64,000 nucleotides of DNA, from NCBI RefSeq assembly GCF_015097055.1, contig NZ_AP023366.1:1951001-2015000 (forward strand). Reading direction: 5' to 3'. The translations under genes and the position numbers were made by a program. Under the pieces are notes generated by a model. It searched no databases. It was not told where the DNA came from and was given only the letters and a program-made list of their open reading frames with translations. The DNA is from Effusibacillus dendaii (lineage in GTDB: Bacteria > Bacillota > Bacilli > Tumebacillales > Effusibacillaceae). Shown piece after piece: positions 18,045 through 26,759 of this stretch (positions within the stretch are counted from its first letter, which is position 1; each line of letters starts with the position of its first letter).

Positions 18045-19934
18045 TTAATTCGATGCTTCCACTACATCATGATTTTCTTTCTTCTGATAAAGTTCGTGCC
18101 GCTGACTATAAAATCCAAGCAAGTACAAACCCGATAATGGCTTATTATTAAACTGATCTACCGGAATTCGTGAAGCTACTTCATCAATAATTTTAGAGTA
18201 ATAGGTTCCCTTCTTTCCAAGTCGGGCTTGGTAAGGCTGCAAGCAGTCCTGGATGGTTTTCCAGGTTCTTGCCGGGCGATTGGAAAAAGCGTTCATATAA
18301 CGAATAGCATTGGTGGATCGGTTCTCATCGACGCTGTCTAACACACGTCTTTCCAAAACATCGGCGACAGCCAATAAACGGCCGAATAAGTAGTCACGGT
18401 TATTATTGTCCGTATCTAATGCCACATTGAATCCCTCCTGTCTGTTGATTAACGCGCATGTAATGCTGAGCGTCTTCTCCCATTCCCATTTCTCCATCGA
18501 TACGGGGTTGGACGCACGGTGATAAGCACTGGTTACAATGTCTAACGGAATCTTCCGATCATCGATAATACATGGCAGTATTCGCTCCATTAGTCCTTTG
18601 ACAGTTTTGTCGCTTGCTCTTGGCCCGTAAGCAGCAAAAGCGATATCCTTCGTAGCCGGCGCCCCGAAAAATTGCACAAATTCACCATTGTCATTCTTAC
18701 GATACCGATGTAACCACGCACAGGTTGAATGCCATTTGGCAAGCCGGTCGAGGTAGAGCTCCTTGTCCATATTCCGATAGTACAGCACCGCCATACGCCC
18801 TGTTGTAGCCGAATCCAGTACCAAAATGTTCACATTCGCCTTTGACGACAACCGATTTCTATATCCGTCTAACGCTTTTGCCACTTCATCGGCGAACTCT
18901 TGATTGGTAAACGATATTCTCTCCTTGGTTGTAACAGGTGTTGGGTCTATGGAAAAATAATCCTCGGTAAGTCCCGGAACCTCAAGTTCATCATTGGCCC
19001 ATACTAGAAACACACGCTGATCAATAATTTTCCCCTGGCGATTAATGAGCCATTTCAAGGCATTATGGGCTTTTTGTGAAACTTCATAACTGATGCTTGC
19101 CGCTTCATGGCTAAGATTAAACCTCCCTCGAAAGGTAAAGCCGCTTTTGTCATTCGCCGAGATTAATTTGGCTTTATCTGCCGCATTTCTAATTTTATTC
19201 GCATGCTTGTCCGTACTTGGTAGCAATCTTCCCGTGACATAACAGAGATCCTCAACGCCTAACCGACTGCTGTAAAATCGGATGAAAGAATCGCATATCT
19301 CCTGATCCTTCCATACCTTTGTCAATATCTTTGTAGGAGAATAGACGTTAAAACGAACGAACGCACTGGTTTGCTCTCCACTAATAACAGAGAATATAGG
19401 CGGTTTCGCACCATACATAGCCTCGGCATTTTTGTCCCACTTGTCGATGAGTCGACCCGCGGCGTCCAAATATAAAATCTTGTGTTCAACTAAGTCCCGA
19501 ATGAGCTGTCCTTTGCTCAAATAGTGATAAATGCTCTTTACCTTGGCGACAGCATATGGAGAATTCGCCCAATCTTCCAGCTGTTTGATGTAATATGTAT
19601 AGGGCTCTTCTTTTTTAATTTCCCCGCCGTATGCCGCATAATCTCCCGCTACATAACTTAATTTATCATGCAGAGGATAGGGCGCAATGACGGCACCTGC
19701 GCGGCTTGCAGATTCTTCAGTACACGGAATCAAAGTGCTCGCATCACTCTTGTCAATCACACTCGCTGAATGAAATTCGCCATCTTCTGTTATCTCTACT
19801 TCGATGTGCGCATTTTGCGTTGTGTGGGAAACAGGAAGCAGCGTGTATTCTTGATCGTTATGTTTTTTTTCAATCTTGCCAACAAGGTCCAAATTCGATT
19901 CAAATGTTTCATACAAATTTAATAGCCAACTCAT
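18045..19934 (-). CDS. cas8c: Cascade large subunit Cas8c (Csd1)
   Basis: A 629-residue protein of the Csd1 family, starting [20 protein letters not shown], with the motif [19 protein letters not shown] in the middle and the usual [17 protein letters not shown] end. It is the PAM-recognising large subunit of the type I-C complex; a small Cas11c is normally made from an internal start in its 3' part. Its ATG overlaps the cas5c stop (ATGA). Confidence 0.96.
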   Translation of the reverse strand: MSWLLNLYETFESNLDLVGKIEKKHNDQEYTLLPVSHTTQNAHIEVEITEDGEFHSASVIDKSDASTLIPCTEESASRAGAVIAPYPLHDKLSYVAGDYAAYGGEIKKEEPYTYYIKQLEDWANSPYAVAKVKSIYHYLSKGQLIRDLVEHKILYLDAAGRLIDKWDKNAEAMYGAKPPIFSVISGEQTSAFVRFNVYSPTKILTKVWKDQEICDSFIRFYSSRLGVEDLCYVTGRLLPSTDKHANKIRNAADKAKLISANDKSGFTFRGRFNLSHEAASISYEVSQKAHNALKWLINRQGKIIDQRVFLVWANDELEVPGLTEDYFSIDPTPVTTKERISFTNQEFADEVAKALDGYRNRLSSKANVNILVLDSATTGRMAVLYYRNMDKELYLDRLAKWHSTCAWLHRYRKNDNGEFVQFFGAPATKDIAFAAYGPRASDKTVKGLMERILPCIIDDRKIPLDIVTSAYHRASNPVSMEKWEWEKTLSITCALINRQEGFNVALDTDNNNRDYLFGRLLAVADVLERRVLDSVDENRSTNAIRYMNAFSNRPARTWKTIQDCLQPYQARLGKKGTYYSKIIDEVASRIPVDQFNNKPLSGLYLLGFYSQRHELYQKKENHDVVEASN

Positions 19935-20653
19935 GGATTCCTCCCCTCCTCCAATTGTGTGAGCAGCTCATCCGCCGATACAACATTTGTTTCATCGAAA
20001 TGCTTCGGCTCCATATCCTTAATCATGCGAACCTGCGTGCACTGTTCGGGTCTAATAAATTGGATCACTCCATCCTTCATGACCGGATTCCATAGACGCA
20101 CTTCCAAATGGTTCCTGCCTGTTTCATCCGGATAATTCAAGCCATGAACCATGCTCCCCAGATGAAGCTCGCCATAGCCGTCATAAAACCCTTTCCCTTC
20201 TCCAAATACGCAAGGTTCAACATAAGCCTGACATTCCCTGGCTCCAAGAAAAATGTCTCTGCGACCACCAGCCTGGAGCGAACGTTTCAGGATATTGTGG
20301 TGCTTATGTTCGTTGCGGTCGTAGGCCATTTCCGGACGATTCATGTTGAACTCAAAATGGGCACGTACCTGGTAGCGAACATCTCTCAAATACGTATAGT
20401 TGGCAAGCGTATTTCCTCCACCGTACTCAATTGGACGAATACCCTTGGATTCCATACGGATCGGGTTCATGATACGGACTTCATCGACGACCATGATCAA
20501 TGTCGGCTTCCAATATATGGACTCTAGTATTCCCTTAAGCGCTTGATAAGTAGGCACTTGGTAGGAAAGCTTTTCCCCGCCAAGCTTAGTCAACGGGTCG
20601 GTAAATAACGCATACTCTCCATAAACAACAAATTCTATCGAATTCCTCATCAT
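19931..20653 (-). CDS. cas5c: Cas5c (Cas5d), crRNA-processing endonuclease of type I-C
   Basis: A 240-residue Cas5 protein. In type I-C, where Cas6 is absent, Cas5c cuts the repeat stem and then stays on the 5' handle. The catalytic region [20 protein letters not shown] has the Lys-His pair typical of the active subfamily, and [10 protein letters not shown] is the family amino terminus. No cas6 is present in the locus, which agrees. It is the first gene of the cas5c-8c-7-4-1-2 operon; AAGGAGGTGA precedes the ATG pair. The promoter lies about 75 bases upstream and contains the CreR-like target. Confidence 0.95.
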   Translation of the reverse strand: MMRNSIEFVVYGEYALFTDPLTKLGGEKLSYQVPTYQALKGILESIYWKPTLIMVVDEVRIMNPIRMESKGIRPIEYGGGNTLANYTYLRDVRYQVRAHFEFNMNRPEMAYDRNEHKHHNILKRSLQAGGRRDIFLGARECQAYVEPCVFGEGKGFYDGYGELHLGSMVHGLNYPDETGRNHLEVRLWNPVMKDGVIQFIRPEQCTQVRMIKDMEPKHFDETNVVSADELLTQLEEGRNP

Positions 20654-20702
20654 CTCACCTCCTTCCCATCCAACTTTTCTGACAATTCCATATTACGCCA
20701 AT

Positions 20703-20760
20703 TCCAATTCACAGTCAAATGCTTTACACATTATATGAATTTACCTTTGAATAGTGTGCA
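20703..20760 (-). promoter_or_regulatory. cas5c-operon promoter overlapped by a TTC-flanked protospacer for the CreR-like RNA
   Basis: On the minus strand a TATAAT (20735-20730) serves as -10, with a weak -35 (TGCACA or CACACT) at 20753-20760. A TTC, the standard type I-C PAM, lies at 20739-20737. The next bases from 20736 downward read ATATA-A-TGTGT-A-AAGCA and match the guide of the RNA encoded at 20804 at every position from 1 to 17 except 6 and 12. A Cascade complex bound here would sit on the -10 box and the start of transcription. Confidence 0.8.
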
Positions 20761-20769
20761 TGATATAAT
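20740..20769 (+). promoter_or_regulatory. Promoter of the CreR-like RNA
   Basis: An extended -10, TG-A-TATAAT (20761-20769), is preceded 18 bases upstream by TTTACC (20740-20745). Transcription should start at about 20774-20776, exactly where the degenerate repeat begins. The -35 box abuts the PAM of the cas promoter protospacer on the other strand. Confidence 0.7.
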
Positions 20770-20774
20770 GAATC

Positions 20775-20852
20775 GTCGCTATGTGCATAGCGTGGATTGA
20801 AAAATATAGTGTGTGAAGCAGAAACCTATCCTTAGATAAAGATAGGTTTCTC
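20775..20852 (+). ncRNA. crRNA-like RNA (CreR/CreA-like) guiding Cascade to the cas5c promoter
   Basis: Bases 20775-20803 are a degenerate CRISPR repeat. They start GTCGC, keep a hairpin with a CGCTAT/ATAGCG stem (the array has CGCATCC/GGATGCG, so both arms changed together) and end TGGATTGAAAA (array: TGGATTGAAAT), which preserves the crRNA 5' handle. The guide starts at 20804. Its first 17 bases read ATATA-G-TGTGT-G-AAGCA and match the cas5c promoter beside a TTC PAM. From 20820 the sequence folds into a hairpin (AGAAACCTATC / GATAGGTTTCT) that would close the RNA's 3' end. No second repeat follows. Such RNAs are known from other type I and V systems, where they let Cascade bind a promoter without cutting because the match is short. 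The role here is inferred from sequence. Confidence 0.85.
20820..20852. terminator. Hairpin at the 3' ends of cas3 and the CreR-like RNA
   Basis: A perfect 11-bp stem, AGAAACCTATC / GATAGGTTTCT, with a 10-base loop, 7 bases after the cas3 stop on the minus strand. Neither side has a good T-tract, so it may protect 3' ends as much as terminate. Confidence 0.6.
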
Positions 20853-20859
20853 GTCATCC

Positions 20860-23289
20860 TCAAAACATGCTCAAATCAAACCCGCTGTTATTTTCGAGAT
20901 CAAGGCCGTACTCCCCACTATAAGCACTTTCCTTCAGCGCTAATATTTTCCCATCAAGCAGACTTACCAACCCATTATTCTTCTCCAGTTGCTCCCGTTC
21001 CCAGGTAAACAGATTGATAGAATATTGTTGGGCCTTGCGCAGCAAGCGTGATAGATCCTCAATCGTTTCATTGCCGTTCAGCTGCGCAATAATGTCTTTG
21101 CCTTCATCGCCATAAGGGACAATAACAGATGTCGTATGGTCATCAATAACATGAAAGTTTTCTGCTGCGGTTCGATAACTATTCACGATAAATAATGGCA
21201 GGCTTTCCTTCTTATCCTGTGAATAGGCTATATTATACGAGTTGTGTTTCCTATCAGACGCCAATAACTCTATCATTTCCTTCTTTAATTTCCGTATATA
21301 ATAATTCAAACTCGAACTGAACTCTGTATAAAACTCCTTAAAATACCTTTCCATTGCCTGAGCAGATAAAATATTGCCGCCATGATGGTTCTGATCGCGC
21401 TTGAGATCGACGAGAATCCGCTTGGACAGTTTTTTCCCAACTTTTATTTCCTGCAAATGATCCAGATTCTCCTCTACATGATCAATAACATAAACCTCCT
21501 GAATCTCCTGCTCCCCATGACGGTTGCATCTGCCGGCAGCTTGGGCAATGGAATCCAGTCCCGCCAAAGAGCGAATCACACAATCAAAGCTTACATCTAC
21601 TCCGGCTTCGATCAATTGGGTGCTGATGCATATGACTTTTTCATTATTCACAAGATGTTCTCTCACTTGTCCCAAAATGTGATTCCGATGCGCGGCGCAC
21701 ATCGATGTGCTTAAGTGATAAACGGGCACATCACTCCCTTCCATTTGACGGTATAACCTCTTCACAACCGTTTTCGTATTCAAAATAACAAGCACACTCT
21801 GAACCTCGCCTATTTTCTCCACTATAAAATCGGCAAGCTTGTCATTGTTAAACGTCTCTTCCGTTGCTTTATCGACTATTTCCACCCGTTTAAATGCTTC
21901 AATTACGCGATCAAGGTTCTGAATGATTTCAGCGTCCGCGTTTATTTCCAGCTTATGCTCGACAAAATCCAGAGCGGGCTGAGTTGCGGTGCAAAGAATG
22001 AGGCTGGAATGGCCATAAGTTTTCAAAAAATTCAGCGTCTGATTAAATAGCGATATGCATTTGGTTGGAACCTTCTGCACCTCGTCAAAAATAATGACCG
22101 ACTCGCTTAAATTATGAAGCCTCCGTATATTCCTGCTGCCTTTGGCATAGAACACGTTCAAAAACTGCACCATCGTCGTAAAAATAATCGGTGAATCCCA
22201 GTTATCCTTGGCCAACTTTAACTTTTGTTGCGTATTGATTATGCCATCTTCGTTCTCGTCGTCATCATCCAAATCATCGATGACGTTTGAATGGTGCTCG
22301 AGAATATGTCCGTCATCCATTAAAATTTTGCGTACTTCTTCTGCGTTTTGTTCTATTATCGTTGTGTACGGGACTACATACACGATGTGCTTTTTGTTAT
22401 ACAGGCCGGCATGCTTAAGCGCATATCTTAAACTTGCTAATGTCTTACCGCCGCCAGTTGGAATCGATAACGTATAGATCCCCGATGGCTTCTCCGCAAA
22501 CCGGCCGCACTGATCCGACATTTCTCTCCTAAGCGCATTTATTTGTGTTTTTGCAGCGTCTTGAACTTGGTAGGAGTCAATCTTTTCCATCAGTTTTTCA
22601 TAATATGCATCAAACAGCTCCTTGCGGCTCGGTTCCGGTTCCACGGTCTTATTTTCTTCAAATAATCTGGTGTTCGTTCGATCGGCATCTATCAAAGCGC
22701 TAAAAATAAATTTGGTTAAGAACATCAGCTTACTTTCACTATTCCCCGAATAGGGTTTCATCAGATAAGCTTCCAATTCATCTACTGCTTTAGAAACATA
22801 TTGCTGAAATTCCGCCTCACTCATCACATGGTCAAAAAAGCACTGCTTCGACCTGTCAAACTCTTTTAATTCGAATTCGTTTTTTTGAACGCGTCTCAAG
22901 TAGGGTGACTCCAGATCCGGATTTAAAAAATCGTGAAGATAGGAATGGTGCGATATAATAGCGTTTCCAACGACTTCGGCCAGAATCCAATTAAGTCTGG
23001 AAGGAGCCCCTGTATGAAACAGTTGATATAATAACTTCCCCCCCGCCGTTGAATGGTCAACACTTCCTCTCTTCGGCGGAGAATCCGGATTTTTTACAGC
23101 TTCTATGATGTATTCTCTAAATTCATGGGTGTACTTACCCATATCATGAAGCATCCCTGCAAGACCTGCTATATGCCTGACTCCAACCTTCTCCCCGAAT
23201 GATTCCGCCAAATCCTTTACTCCAAGCAAATGCTCCTCGACGCTCTGAATCTGTTTGTCACTTTCACGGATATGGGCGATGTACTTCAT
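20860..23289 (-). CDS. cas3: CRISPR-associated helicase-nuclease Cas3
   Basis: An 809-residue Cas3 with an amino-terminal HD nuclease (MLHDMGKY with H48-D49, SVDHSTAGGK near residue 77, ISHHSYLHD near 112) and a superfamily II helicase (Walker A PTGGGKT at 277-283, DEVQ at 402-405, QLIEAGVDVSFD and a QAAGRCNRHG motif VI). It unwinds and degrades DNA marked by Cascade. It is upstream of, but separated by 206 bp from, cas5c, instead of being tightly joined as in many I-C operons. The gap holds the CreR-like RNA and the cas5c promoter. All key motifs look intact. Confidence 0.97.
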   Translation of the reverse strand: MKYIAHIRESDKQIQSVEEHLLGVKDLAESFGEKVGVRHIAGLAGMLHDMGKYTHEFREYIIEAVKNPDSPPKRGSVDHSTAGGKLLYQLFHTGAPSRLNWILAEVVGNAIISHHSYLHDFLNPDLESPYLRRVQKNEFELKEFDRSKQCFFDHVMSEAEFQQYVSKAVDELEAYLMKPYSGNSESKLMFLTKFIFSALIDADRTNTRLFEENKTVEPEPSRKELFDAYYEKLMEKIDSYQVQDAAKTQINALRREMSDQCGRFAEKPSGIYTLSIPTGGGKTLASLRYALKHAGLYNKKHIVYVVPYTTIIEQNAEEVRKILMDDGHILEHHSNVIDDLDDDDENEDGIINTQQKLKLAKDNWDSPIIFTTMVQFLNVFYAKGSRNIRRLHNLSESVIIFDEVQKVPTKCISLFNQTLNFLKTYGHSSLILCTATQPALDFVEHKLEINADAEIIQNLDRVIEAFKRVEIVDKATEETFNNDKLADFIVEKIGEVQSVLVILNTKTVVKRLYRQMEGSDVPVYHLSTSMCAAHRNHILGQVREHLVNNEKVICISTQLIEAGVDVSFDCVIRSLAGLDSIAQAAGRCNRHGEQEIQEVYVIDHVEENLDHLQEIKVGKKLSKRILVDLKRDQNHHGGNILSAQAMERYFKEFYTEFSSSLNYYIRKLKKEMIELLASDRKHNSYNIAYSQDKKESLPLFIVNSYRTAAENFHVIDDHTTSVIVPYGDEGKDIIAQLNGNETIEDLSRLLRKAQQYSINLFTWEREQLEKNNGLVSLLDGKILALKESAYSGEYGLDLENNSGFDLSMF

Positions 23290-23327
23290 TATATCCCTCC
23301 TGATTCTTTAACTTTTTCTTAGCTGCA

Positions 23328-23808
23328 TCAATTGAAGGCTAATTCATCCGCATCTGCGATTTTCTTCTCCGGCTTGCGGTCTCTAGCCTCGATAGCGACG
23401 GCAGCATCAATGAACCCTTCTTGAAAAGCTTTGCGGGTTAGTTTATCCTGCGTTTCTTGAAAGACTGCCGAATTCTGCAGTTTCTGGACCAACCGACTGT
23501 AGAAGGCTTCACTCGGAATTCAATCAGACCCCGTGAAACCACAGTCTATGCTGAATTCGACGCTCTGTTTCACTCGTTTTCGCCAGTCCTTAATAGTCGG
23601 AATTCGTTCCACCCGGAACGAACAGGGAAATAAGCATTGTGGCATATAGTTTAACTGAGTCGGTGGCGCCGTATATAGTCTTTTTGGATACCACCCTTAA
23701 GAACGGGATAATATCTAACGTTTCGAACAGAAGAGAATACGTCTCCTTGGGGGACATTTCCAACAATTCTTCCAAGGAAAACAAACTGTCTTGGCGAATC
23801 CTATACAT
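23328..23808 (-). pseudogene. IS1182-family transposase remnant
   Basis: The first frame, from ATG 23808, reads MYRIRQDSLFSLEELLEMSP, the common amino terminus of IS1182-family transposases, and continues to about 23590. A second frame then gives IPSEAFYSRLVQKLQ and EEGF-like FQEGFIDAAVAIEARDRKPEKK up to a stop at 23328-23330. The central DDE domain is absent and at least one internal deletion is evident. It lies between cas3 and the right-hand 49-bp repeat. Confidence 0.75.
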
Positions 23809-23864
23809 CGGGAGTTCATCCTTTCATCTCGTGTGTATGGTAGCGGTACTAAACACTTCGAGAT

Positions 23865-24200
23865 TTGGGGAGGCACTCCTTTTTCGATGCTCGGGAAATT
23901 CAGTTACAGCAAGGCTTCGAAAGTTATGAAATTGATTCAGCTATACTAAATATACACCATCCTACGGACAACAAGCTGTCAGGGAACGTTTGTTCCGAAA
24001 GCCAATCGGCCCCTGAAGACTGCTTCATCTACCACGTATGTTCACTAATTGAACCCAGAAAACTCAACGACTATCAGCTTGGCTTGCCCATTTTTCAAGG
24101 TTCGGATTCTTATCTTCAAATCGCACTTCAATACGATTTTGATTTGGGTAATCAGCCTAGCGGTAAAATCTGGTATTCCGTAAAAATAAACCCTTGCTAA
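23865..24200 (+). pseudogene. Unrecognised gene fragment
   Basis: A frame of about 110 codons on the + strand, with a TTG at 23865 but no ribosome binding site. Its second half (LNDYQLGLPIFQGSDSYLQI, ALQYDFDLG) reads like a real beta-rich domain and ends IWYSVKINPC. I cannot name the family. It begins where the transposase remnant stops, so it may be the 3' part of a gene cut by that insertion. Confidence 0.3.
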
Positions 24201-24434
24201 AACACCCCCCCGCGAACCCGCATTCTTCCGTCCCCGCTTTTCCCCAATTAAAATAAAGTCTTGCACAACTCCCGCATTTTCTCGATTTTTGATTCCACTT
24301 GTTCTATCAGAACTTTATTCTTGTAAAAATAAAGTCGTGATAAAAAAACGGGCTTAAGGCTTGATCGGATGGGGTTTCCCCTTTTTCCTCTCTCCTTATT
24401 CCCGCTCTTTATCAAAATTTATTTTGATTTTGGC
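24201..24434. other. AT-rich intergenic DNA between CRISPR-Cas region and rlmCD
   Basis: No gene is visible. On the minus strand, after rlmCD, a GGGGAAACCCC hairpin (about 24370-24380) and a run of seven T at 24338-24344 following AAGCCCG may end rlmCD transcription. Confidence 0.4.
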
Positions 24435-24483
24435 AACAGTTTATTATGGTTGGCAAGGGTTTATTATTTATCTACAATTTCAA
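24435..24483. repeat. Right copy of the 49-bp direct repeat; overlaps the 3' end of rlmCD
   Basis: Identical to 12441-12489. Its last bases provide the final four codons and the stop of rlmCD on the minus strand. This is the usual geometry of an attachment site at a gene's 3' end, where integration restores the gene. Confidence 0.8.
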
Positions 24484-25896
24484 CGACATCGATACCACAC
24501 ACTCCACATGAAACGTATGCGGAAACATATCGACCGGTTGCACCTGCTGCGTCTGATACCCCCGATCCTCCAAATACCGAAGATCCCGCGCCAACGTACT
24601 CGGATTGCAGCTTACGTAGACGACTCGTTTCGGCTGCATATCGACAATCGTCTGCAGCAGCGCCTCGTCACACCCTTTGCGCGGCGGGTCCACGACAACC
24701 ACATCTGCCCGCAGTCCCCGCTTCGCGTAAAGCTCCGGGATCACCTTTTCCGCCTGCCCTACCAGAAACTCCACATTCTCGATGCCATTCAAAGCCGCAT
24801 TTTTCTTCGCGTCTTCAATTGCATCGGCCACCACTTCCACGCCCACGACCCGCTTCGCCTTCTGTGCCAGGAACAACGAGATCGTACCAATCCCGCAGTA
24901 TGCGTCGATCACTGTTTCATCACCCGTCAACCCCGCATACTCCAGCGCCTTCTGGTACAGGACTCCAGTCTGGATCGGATTCACCTGAAAAAACGACCGG
25001 GCCGAAATCGAAAATCGGATATCCCCAATCCGGTCCTCAATCGTGTCTTTTCCCCACAAAGTGATCGTATCGGGCCCAAAAATCACATTGGTAACCGCCG
25101 CGTTTACATTCTGAATGATCGACACCAGGTGGGGAATCTCATCTCGTAACCGCGAAACCAACTCATCGATATGCGGGATTTTTCGTCCGTTTGTCACCAG
25201 CACGACCATCGTCTCATCCGTGTGGAAACCGACGCGCGCCACAATATGACGCACCAGTCCTTTTCGCGTTGCCTCATCATACGGTGAAATCCTCAAGTCG
25301 CCCAGAATCCGTTTCACCCGACTGACAATCTCATCACTGTACGGGTGCTGGATCGGGCAGCCTTCCATATCGATAATCTCATGCGTCCGCGGCGCATAGA
25401 ATCCGGCCACAATCCTGCCGTCCACCCATCCAACCGGGACTTGCGATTTGTTGCGATATCTCCAAGGATCCTGCATGCCAAGCGTAGGGTAAACGGGAAT
25501 CGCATCCCCTTCTTCCCCACCCGGCGCCGATTCCAGCCTTACCGCAAACTTCCCTATCCGCTGCAGGGCATCGGCCACCATCTGCTGTTTGTGCTCTAAC
25601 TGCCCTTCATAAGACATATGCTGCAGATGGCAGCCGCCACAGCGGTGATACACAGGACAAAGCGGTTCCGTCCGGTGGTGGGACGCTTCCAGAACTTCAA
25701 GCAGTCTCCCATAAGCAAAGCTTTTCTGTACTTTGACAATCTTTGCTTTTACCCGTTCCCCTCGTATCGCACCGGGAACAAAGACGGCAAATCCTTCATA
25801 TCGCCCGATGCCTTCCCCTTCGTGCCCTTGGCCGGTAATGTCGAGCTCGATATATTGATTTTTCTCTACCGGAACATTCGTCGTCGCTTTCGCCAT
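24472..25896 (-). CDS. rlmCD: 23S rRNA (uracil-5-)-methyltransferase RlmCD/RumA family
   Basis: A 474-residue protein with an amino-terminal TRAM domain (residues 12-70), an iron-sulfur cluster motif (C80, C86, C89 in LCPVYHRCGGC), a SAM-binding motif (DAYCGIGTISLFLAQ) and the catalytic cysteine in VVYVSCNPSTLARDL. It methylates uridines 747 and/or 1939 of 23S rRNA. In Bacillus the gene (yefA) lies beside dgkB and gatCAB, as it nearly does here. It starts right after the upstream gene (TAA-ATG). The last codons come from the 49-bp repeat. Confidence 0.93.
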   Translation of the reverse strand: MAKATTNVPVEKNQYIELDITGQGHEGEGIGRYEGFAVFVPGAIRGERVKAKIVKVQKSFAYGRLLEVLEASHHRTEPLCPVYHRCGGCHLQHMSYEGQLEHKQQMVADALQRIGKFAVRLESAPGGEEGDAIPVYPTLGMQDPWRYRNKSQVPVGWVDGRIVAGFYAPRTHEIIDMEGCPIQHPYSDEIVSRVKRILGDLRISPYDEATRKGLVRHIVARVGFHTDETMVVLVTNGRKIPHIDELVSRLRDEIPHLVSIIQNVNAAVTNVIFGPDTITLWGKDTIEDRIGDIRFSISARSFFQVNPIQTGVLYQKALEYAGLTGDETVIDAYCGIGTISLFLAQKAKRVVGVEVVADAIEDAKKNAALNGIENVEFLVGQAEKVIPELYAKRGLRADVVVVDPPRKGCDEALLQTIVDMQPKRVVYVSCNPSTLARDLRYLEDRGYQTQQVQPVDMFPHTFHVECVVSMSLKL

Positions 25897-26658
25897 TTAT
25901 CTTTCCCTTACCTTATGTAAAATTCGGTCGGCTGCCGCATGCGCCCGATCACGCCACTCCTCAATCCTTCTCATTAAAACGGCATCCCGATTGCCTGACC
26001 TAACAAGATCCGACCGTTCCAATTCCAAAATCCCATCCGCAGCCCCCCGCGCCAGATGCGCAATAACCCGGACATCCGGCAAGACGGAAGGATGAAACCG
26101 ATCTGCTCTTTCTTCTACGAGCGTAAGCAGTTTAACCAATCCGGACGCCACCTTGGCAAGCGGTGCAATCTGTTTCCGTATGCAGATATCCTGACTGCCG
26201 CTATACAGGTGAGCTACCATCTGTACATCCTCGTCTGCGAACCGCAACATATTTTCAGAGAGGGATACCGCTTCGCGGACCACCATTGACCAGTCGGCAT
26301 CGGCTAGCCCTGTCACTTCGCAACCCCCGGCTCCCCCTCCTCCTTCACAAGCCCCATCCGTTCCCTCTCCACAAGCCTCGTCTGCTCCCTCTTCCCAAGC
26401 CTCGGCGGCTCTATCTCCGCTAGTCCCGCCAACTCGCTCACCGCAGACAGCCACCCCATCTCTGCTTCTCGAGTGACGTTCCGATACGCGCGCCGCCAGT
26501 TCTGCTAGACTGGACAGCATCGCGCCAATCACCGCGATAACTGCGCCACCGCATGGACTGGGCAGATCCGGTTTGCCGACCTCTCTGCAGAAATCGGTCA
26601 GTGGTTCATTCGCATACGCCAAAGGTGTAAGTCCCCTTTCTTTTCTTTTCCTTTCCAT
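25897..26658 (-). CDS. Cyclodeaminase/cyclohydrolase-family protein with low-complexity insert
   Basis: A 253-residue protein. The start (LTDFCREVGKPDLPSPCGGA followed by VIAVIGAMLSSLAEL) matches the FTCD cyclodeaminase/methenyl-THF cyclohydrolase (FchA-like) fold, and the helical second half (LRFADEDVQMVAHL, SGLVKLLTLVEE) agrees. Residues about 70-115 are a Gly/Ala/Glu-rich insert (EEGADEACGEGTDGACEGGG) with internal GAD/GTDGAC repeats that is unusual for the family. It would act in one-carbon metabolism if active. It is co-transcribed with rlmCD. Confidence 0.7.
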   Translation of the reverse strand: MERKRKERGLTPLAYANEPLTDFCREVGKPDLPSPCGGAVIAVIGAMLSSLAELAARVSERHSRSRDGVAVCGERVGGTSGDRAAEAWEEGADEACGEGTDGACEGGGGAGGCEVTGLADADWSMVVREAVSLSENMLRFADEDVQMVAHLYSGSQDICIRKQIAPLAKVASGLVKLLTLVEERADRFHPSVLPDVRVIAHLARGAADGILELERSDLVRSGNRDAVLMRRIEEWRDRAHAAADRILHKVRER

Positions 26659-26759
26659 CCTATCCTCACTTCACTATACACCAATCCCTGTCTGTCTGCT
26701 TGGCGGCTGTTTTTGTCAGTCTTTCCAAAATTCCATTTTTCGCAATCGGAGGAAAAGAA

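Noticed and set aside
20650..20691. Reading the 13-codon frame before cas5c as a proven CreT toxin
   Set aside because: No ribosome site and no rare-codon pair like that of the described toxin; kept only as a low-interest observation.
24361..25149. Long + strand frames inside rlmCD
   Set aside because: Shadow frames of the rlmCD coding strand; composition rich in His/Arg/Pro and no family similarity.
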